Of a DNA stretch of 22,786 bases, positions 10,380 through 22,786 are shown piece after piece. The notes under the pieces were generated by a model. It saw only the letters and a list, made by a program, of their open reading frames with translations, was not told the DNA's origin and did no database searches. The DNA lies in contig NW_003155740.1 of assembly GCF_000003605.2 (NCBI RefSeq), positions 193,803 to 216,588 on the forward strand, in the 5' to 3' direction. Every line of letters begins with the position of its first letter. The first letter of the stretch is position 1. Made by a program: the position numbers and the translations under genes. Origin of the DNA: Saccoglossus kowalevskii. Lineage: Eukaryota; Hemichordata; Enteropneusta; Harrimaniidae.

Positions 10380-10639
10380 TAATAATCTACAACCACAAAG
10401 GTAATAAGCCTGAAGTACAACGTAACAACCTACAACAACAAATGTAATAACCCGGAACCACAAATGTAATAAACTACAACAACACATGTAATAACCCCAA
10501 AGCACAAATGTATTAACCTACAACCACAAATGTATTAACCTACAACCACAAATGTAATAACCTACAACCACAAATGTAATAACCCCGAAGCAAAAATGTA
10601 ATAACCTACAACAACAAATGTAATATCCCCAAATCACAA

Positions 10640-10782
10640 NNNNNNNNNNNNNNNNNNNNNNNNNNNNNNNNNNNNNNNNNNNNNNNNNNNNNNNNNNNNN
10701 NNNNNNNNNNNNNNNNNNNNNNNNNNNNNNNNNNNNNNNNNNNNNNNNNNNNNNNNNNNNNNNNNNNNNNNNNNNNNNNNNN
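10640..10782. other. Assembly gap (143 N) inside the array
   Basis: A run of 143 undetermined bases. Sequence on both sides is array sequence; the left flank stops inside the ACAAATG core and the right flank resumes inside it. Confidence 0.99.
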
Positions 10783-11823
10783 ATGTATAACCTACAACCA
10801 CAAATGTAATAACCCCAAAGCACAAATGTATTAACCTACAACCACAAATGTAATAACCTACAACCACAAATGTAATAACCTACAACAACAAATGTAATAT
10901 CCCCAAATCACAATGTAATAACCTACAACAACAAATGTAATATGCCCAAAGCACAAATGTAATAACCTACAACCACACATGTAATATCCCCAAATCACAA
11001 ATGTATTAACCTACAACCACAAATGTATTAACCTACAACCACAAATGTAATAACCTACAGCAACAAATGTAATAACCTACAACCACAAATGTAATAACCT
11101 ACAACCACACATGTAATATCCCCAAATCACAAATGTATTAACCTACAACCACAAATGTAATAACCTACCACACATGTAATATCCCCAAATCACAAATGTA
11201 TTAACCTACAACCACAAATGTATTAACCTACAACCACAAATGTAATAACCTACAACCACAAATGTAATAACCTACAACCACAAATGTAATATCCCCAAAT
11301 CACAAATGTATTAACCTACAACCACAAATGTATTAACCTACAACCACAAATGTAATAACCTACAACCACAAATGTAATAACCTACAACCACAAATGTAAT
11401 AACCTACAACCACACATGTAATATCCCCAAATCACAAATGTATTAACCTACAACCACAAATGTATTAACCTACAACCACAAATGTAATGACCTACAACCA
11501 CAAATGTAATAACCTACAACCACAAATGTAATAACCCACAACAACAAATGTAATATCCCCAAATCACAAATGTAATAACCTACAACAACAAATGTAATAT
11601 GCCCAAAGCACAAATGTAATAACCTACAATCACAAATGTAATAACCTACAACCACACATGTAATATGCCCAAAGCACAAATGTAATAACCTACAACCACA
11701 AATGCAATAACCCCAAAGCACAAATGTAATAACTTACAACCATAAATGTAATAACCCCGAAGTATAAATGTAATAACCCACAACCACAAATGTAATATCC
11801 CCAAAGCACAATTATTGTAATAA

Positions 11824-12197
11824 AACGCGTTAACATATATCTGTCACCGTAATGCTATAAGTTACAGCGTGCCGTATTTTTGCAGTATTTTACAGGGTGT
11901 TTTCATTAGGAAATGAATATGTAATATATATGTAATGATTACGCGCGTCCTCTAATAATACAAAACAAACATGGCTGCCAAACTGGGTTTGACCGGACTC
12001 CACACAAATAAGTTCGCTAATTCTGTTCTAAACGTTTTGGATTTCGGCATTCCCATGATATATCCTTGGAAGGAAAAGATGTATAATAAAAAGGTTGTTA
12101 CGAGGATACCTCAAAGTATGCACTCAGTAGACCGTCGCATCGACTTCCGCTGTCCGTCGGTCGTTACTTCAGTTGTACTGTCTTCGTGCATATCCTC
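11824..12197. other. Non-repeat insertion interrupting the 22-bp repeat region
   Basis: Repeat sequence stops after TTGTAATAA (11814-11822) and resumes at CGTAATAACC near 12198. The 375 bases between have no repeat units and higher GC in their second half. GTAATAA occurs at both ends. That could be a 7-bp target-site duplication or simply the repeat core. No terminal inverted repeat is visible, so a mobile element is possible but unproven. Confidence 0.45.
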
Positions 12198-12201
12198 GTA
12201 A
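11971..12201 (+). CDS. Small ORF of unknown function in the insertion (76 codons)
   Basis: An ATG in strong animal context (ACAAACATGGCTGCC) opens 76 codons to TAA. It starts MAAKLGLTGLHTNKFANSV, continues VLDFGIPMIYPWKEKMYN and ends SVVLSSCISS. Its base composition is clearly richer in G and C than the flanking DNA, which favours past or present coding use. No signal peptide, transmembrane segment or family motif is recognisable. A GT-containing AAAAAGGTTGTT after codon 37 could be a splice donor, so this may be a first exon rather than a complete gene. The AAACATGGCTGCC also resembles a YY1 site, an alternative reason for its conservation. Confidence 0.25.
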   Translation: MAAKLGLTGLHTNKFANSVLNVLDFGIPMIYPWKEKMYNKKVVTRIPQSMHSVDRRIDFRCPSVVTSVVLSSCISS

Positions 12202-12204
12202 TAA

Positions 12205-12505
12205 CCTCATATTATCAACCACGAATGTAACAACATAAAATAACAACAGCAAAAGTAATACACCTTAACTATAAATGCAATGACCTGCAACCAAAAATAT
12301 AATAAAATGTAATAACAAACACAAATGTAATGTTATTTAAATAAACTGAAAATGTAATGACCCCTAACTACAACTGTAATAAAATGGAATATAAACCAGA
12401 AATGTAATACAATGTAATATCATATAAATCGTCAACCACAAATGTAATAACCCTCAACCACAACTGTAATACAATGTAATAAAAACAACAAATGTAATAC
12501 GCTTT
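12205..12505. repeat. Degenerate outer part of the 22-bp repeat
   Basis: Units with the core AAATGTAAT recur at irregular spacing, for example CAACCACAAATGTAATAACC near 12434, separated by unrelated AT-rich bases. They are diverged relatives of the main array on the far side of the insertion, as expected for the ageing edge of a satellite. Confidence 0.8.
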
Positions 12506-13455
12506 GATGTACCCCATGTGTTCTATACACACTATTCACAGGCAGACACTTGATTGCCACATCAAGCCTTTCTCTGAGAAGACTTCGTGTGAAATAATTA
12601 CCCTCATTATCCCTTATAGCTAAAACCGCCTATTGGTCGAAGTGTAGTTACGTAATATTCGTAAACAGTACAAACAACCAGTACAAACAATTCACACACA
12701 TTGTTGCCACCTTCTTCGGGTATACACGTTATGTACAACGACGTTCAAGTAAATATTTGTATAATATTGACGTGATGCGGAGTTAGTTGTACTTGTGAAT
12801 TAAATTCACTGCTAGCATTTTGAATGATCACAATGATCACAAATTTTGAACCAGTGCGACAGAATTTATTCTTACAGAACTATTTGACTGGCCAACCATT
12901 AGCACAAAGGACAGTCCTAATACATTACCATGAAACATTGAATAACGCTCAACAACACTGAATTAATGAGAAACCAACAAGCCAAATAAATAACGTGTTA
13001 CCAACTCACATACCATGAACTGATTCACTAATCAACCGTCAAGGCAAGACTAGCATGACTATCAATACATGACTGAAAATAACTATTAGACCCGACAGGA
13101 CAGCTTATGAAATATCAGTCCAACATTTTTGCTACAATATATTCAAATTCTATATAACAGAAACACAATTATTACTGGCGCCACGTCTAATCAAATTAAA
13201 TGTTCACATCCGATATTGACGCGTACAGTGGCTTTCTGGAGATAAATTGTAACATATAAGTTCAAGTTTACTCTGATAAAACAAATTTTAAACTATCCAA
13301 AATAAAAATGCGATGTTTTGATTCCATTGTAATTAATATCCATTATTCATACAGCGCGTTCCAATTCAAACAAATAATGAATAATAGTTAACAAAATGAA
13401 CATATTCCATGCTGTACTGTCGAATTAACAAAATTGAACCCATCATGATAAAACC
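12506..13455. other. Intergenic stretch downstream (3') of the ABCC gene
   Basis: No coding frame or repeat is supported. The SUR-like gene ends at 13456, so its 3' untranslated region should lie here. The nearest minus-strand AATAAA is at 12865-12870, about 590 bases past the stop; it is a weak candidate polyadenylation signal. TGATCACAATGATCAC near 12824-12839 is a short repeated motif. Confidence 0.4.
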
Positions 13456-21972
<8,517 letters not shown>

Positions 21973-22471
21973 CTGTAAATCAATCAATGAATTAATGAAT
22001 TAGTCTATCATTGGAGTTATTGAAACAGGATGACCATTGTTTGCCTGTATCATTTATCATATATTTAGGTCACATAGACATCTGACTCAAGCAAGCAAAA
22101 TATAATATACTTGCAATATGTGTTATTCCCAAAGCCCGCCCCGAAGAACATCAATAAATCAATATATTCCAATTGGGCCAAAATTTCACGGGACACAATT
22201 ATCTCAGAATTGACACTGTGGAAAGAGAGCCAAAAAGCACCCTTTGTCACAAATAATGTGAATTCTAACTAAATGCATTTGACTGCATGGATCGGAACAC
22301 TAATTCTTCCAGTGACAAATTATTTGGAAAAATGCATACATTTCCACAAAAATAAAGTATCTGTCCGCGCAGAACCCTGAGAAAGTAAATAATAGCAACA
22401 AAATTTAGATTGCAATGCAGTCAACACACACATTATATCCAGGCATTATACGGTAAACCATTAGCCTCTGT
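21973..22471. other. Sequence 5' of the first visible SUR-like exon
   Basis: Should be intron, because exon a begins in mid-protein. A minus-strand 61-codon frame at 22065-22250 does not resemble SUR and I see no convincing preceding exon. Confidence 0.5.
22464..22471. repeat. Left target-site duplication of the MITE
   Basis: GCCTCTGT, identical to 22628-22635. Confidence 0.85.
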
Positions 22472-22627
22472 CAGTGGCGGATTCAGAGGGGGGGGGGGCA
22501 TGGCCCCTCCCAAACGCATGACGATTCATATCATCTGGATTACGCCATAGCCTCTCTGCAATTTACGCTCCGTATATCTTAAGCGAAGCTTGGATCCCCC
22601 CAATACATTTTGCTGGATCCGCCACTG
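22472..22627. mobile_element. hAT-type MITE, 156 bp
   Basis: The left end CAGTGGCGGATTCAG and the inverted right end (reading CAGTGGCGGATCCAG) match at 14 of 15 bases. The element is flanked by the perfect 8-bp direct repeat GCCTCTGT. An 8-bp duplication and TIRs beginning CAG are hallmarks of the hAT superfamily. It is too short to encode a transposase, so it would have moved with an enzyme supplied elsewhere. It contains a run of 11 G near the left end and C-rich tracts near both ends. It lies 500 bases 5' of the first visible SUR-like exon, probably in an intron. Confidence 0.85.
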
Positions 22628-22635
22628 GCCTCTGT
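22628..22635. repeat. Right target-site duplication of the MITE
   Basis: GCCTCTGT, identical to 22464-22471, directly after the terminal CCACTG of the element. Confidence 0.85.
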
Positions 22636-22786
22636 TACACATATATCTTATTGAAAGCGTTTTTTTTAATTCAAGAAGGTTTTTATTGGGAGGGGGGATA
22701 TGGCTCACGCAGTGTCTATAAACCACTGAATGACAAGGATTAGACACTGACACAGATAGAGAGCGACATACACGCAAATTGGTCAT

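Larger units (their letters stand above)
8049..11822. repeat. 22-bp tandem repeat (minisatellite) array, about 170 units
   Basis: Every 22 bases the core ACAAATGTAATAAC recurs, preceded by one of two main variable halves: TACAACC (type A) or CCAAAGC (type B). Other halves such as CTGAAGT, CCGAAGC and CCAAATC are rarer. The 22-bp period is held for 3.7 kb apart from occasional 1-5 base deletions and the N gap. Minus-strand open frames of 60-100 codons inside it, rich in YYICGCRLLHL, are a by-product: the reverse complement of the standard unit has no stop in any frame. They show no coding evidence and I do not annotate them. The left edge (8040-8110) and right edge (11790-11822) contain degraded units. 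Confidence 0.95.

Noticed and set aside
8107-11721. Many minus-strand open frames of 60-100 codons encoding Tyr/Cys/Leu-rich repeats (YYICGCRLLHL)
   Set aside because: They arise because the reverse complement of the 22-bp unit has no stop codon in any frame. All three frames are equally open, starts are arbitrary and the frame shifts every unit, so there is no evidence of translation.
8049-11822. CRISPR-like array
   Set aside because: Units are contiguous 22-mers without unique spacers, and the variable half is drawn from a few recurring types. The genome is eukaryotic.
22065-22250. Minus-strand frame (starts MTKGAFWLSFHS) as the preceding SUR-like exon
   Set aside because: It has an acceptor-like CTTTCCACAG but the translation does not match the TMD2 region expected before exon a, and it runs to a stop without a clear donor.

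Overview
The window is eukaryotic, AT-rich and intron-bearing. GT-AG introns interrupt an ABC transporter gene, there is a long minisatellite, and a decayed multicopy gene of a type I recall from aquatic invertebrate genomes. A marine invertebrate such as a bivalve or other lophotrochozoan would fit. This is inference from base composition and gene content; nothing fixes the species.

Layout. (1) 1-3897, minus strand: one large coding region, broken by about ten frameshifts or stops and running off the left edge. It has two N-terminal CxxC...HxxC modules, a long central part and, at the window edge, a block resembling the PIN/FEN1-XPG nuclease fold. I read it as a dead copy of a dispersed multicopy element whose mobilising mechanism I cannot name. 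(2) 3898-8044: AT-rich DNA with no convincing gene. It holds a diverged 70-bp duplication, a perfect RFX-type X-box palindrome, a second palindrome and an AT microsatellite. (3) About 8049-11822: a 22-bp tandem repeat array of some 170 units, with interleaved unit variants, higher-order duplications and a 143-base assembly gap. It is followed by a roughly 375-bp insertion carrying a small ORF, then by decayed repeat units to about 12505.

(4) 13456-21972, minus strand: thirteen exons encoding the last 525 residues of an ABCC-family transporter closest to the sulfonylurea receptors (SUR, ABCC8/ABCC9). All twelve introns start GT and end AG, and all joins keep frame. They encode most of the second membrane domain and all of the second nucleotide-binding domain. 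NBD2 motifs are complete, but several residues conserved in SUR membrane domain 2 are replaced. The 5' part of the gene lies beyond the right edge. (5) 22472-22627: a 156-bp hAT-type MITE with 15-bp terminal inverted repeats and a perfect 8-bp target-site duplication.

The two coding regions are unrelated. The ABCC gene looks like a host gene; the left-hand gene, the satellite and the MITE are repeat-type DNA. The observations I rate highest are the putative PIN/FEN-like domain and paired zinc modules of the left-hand gene, and the unusual membrane domain of the SUR-like protein.
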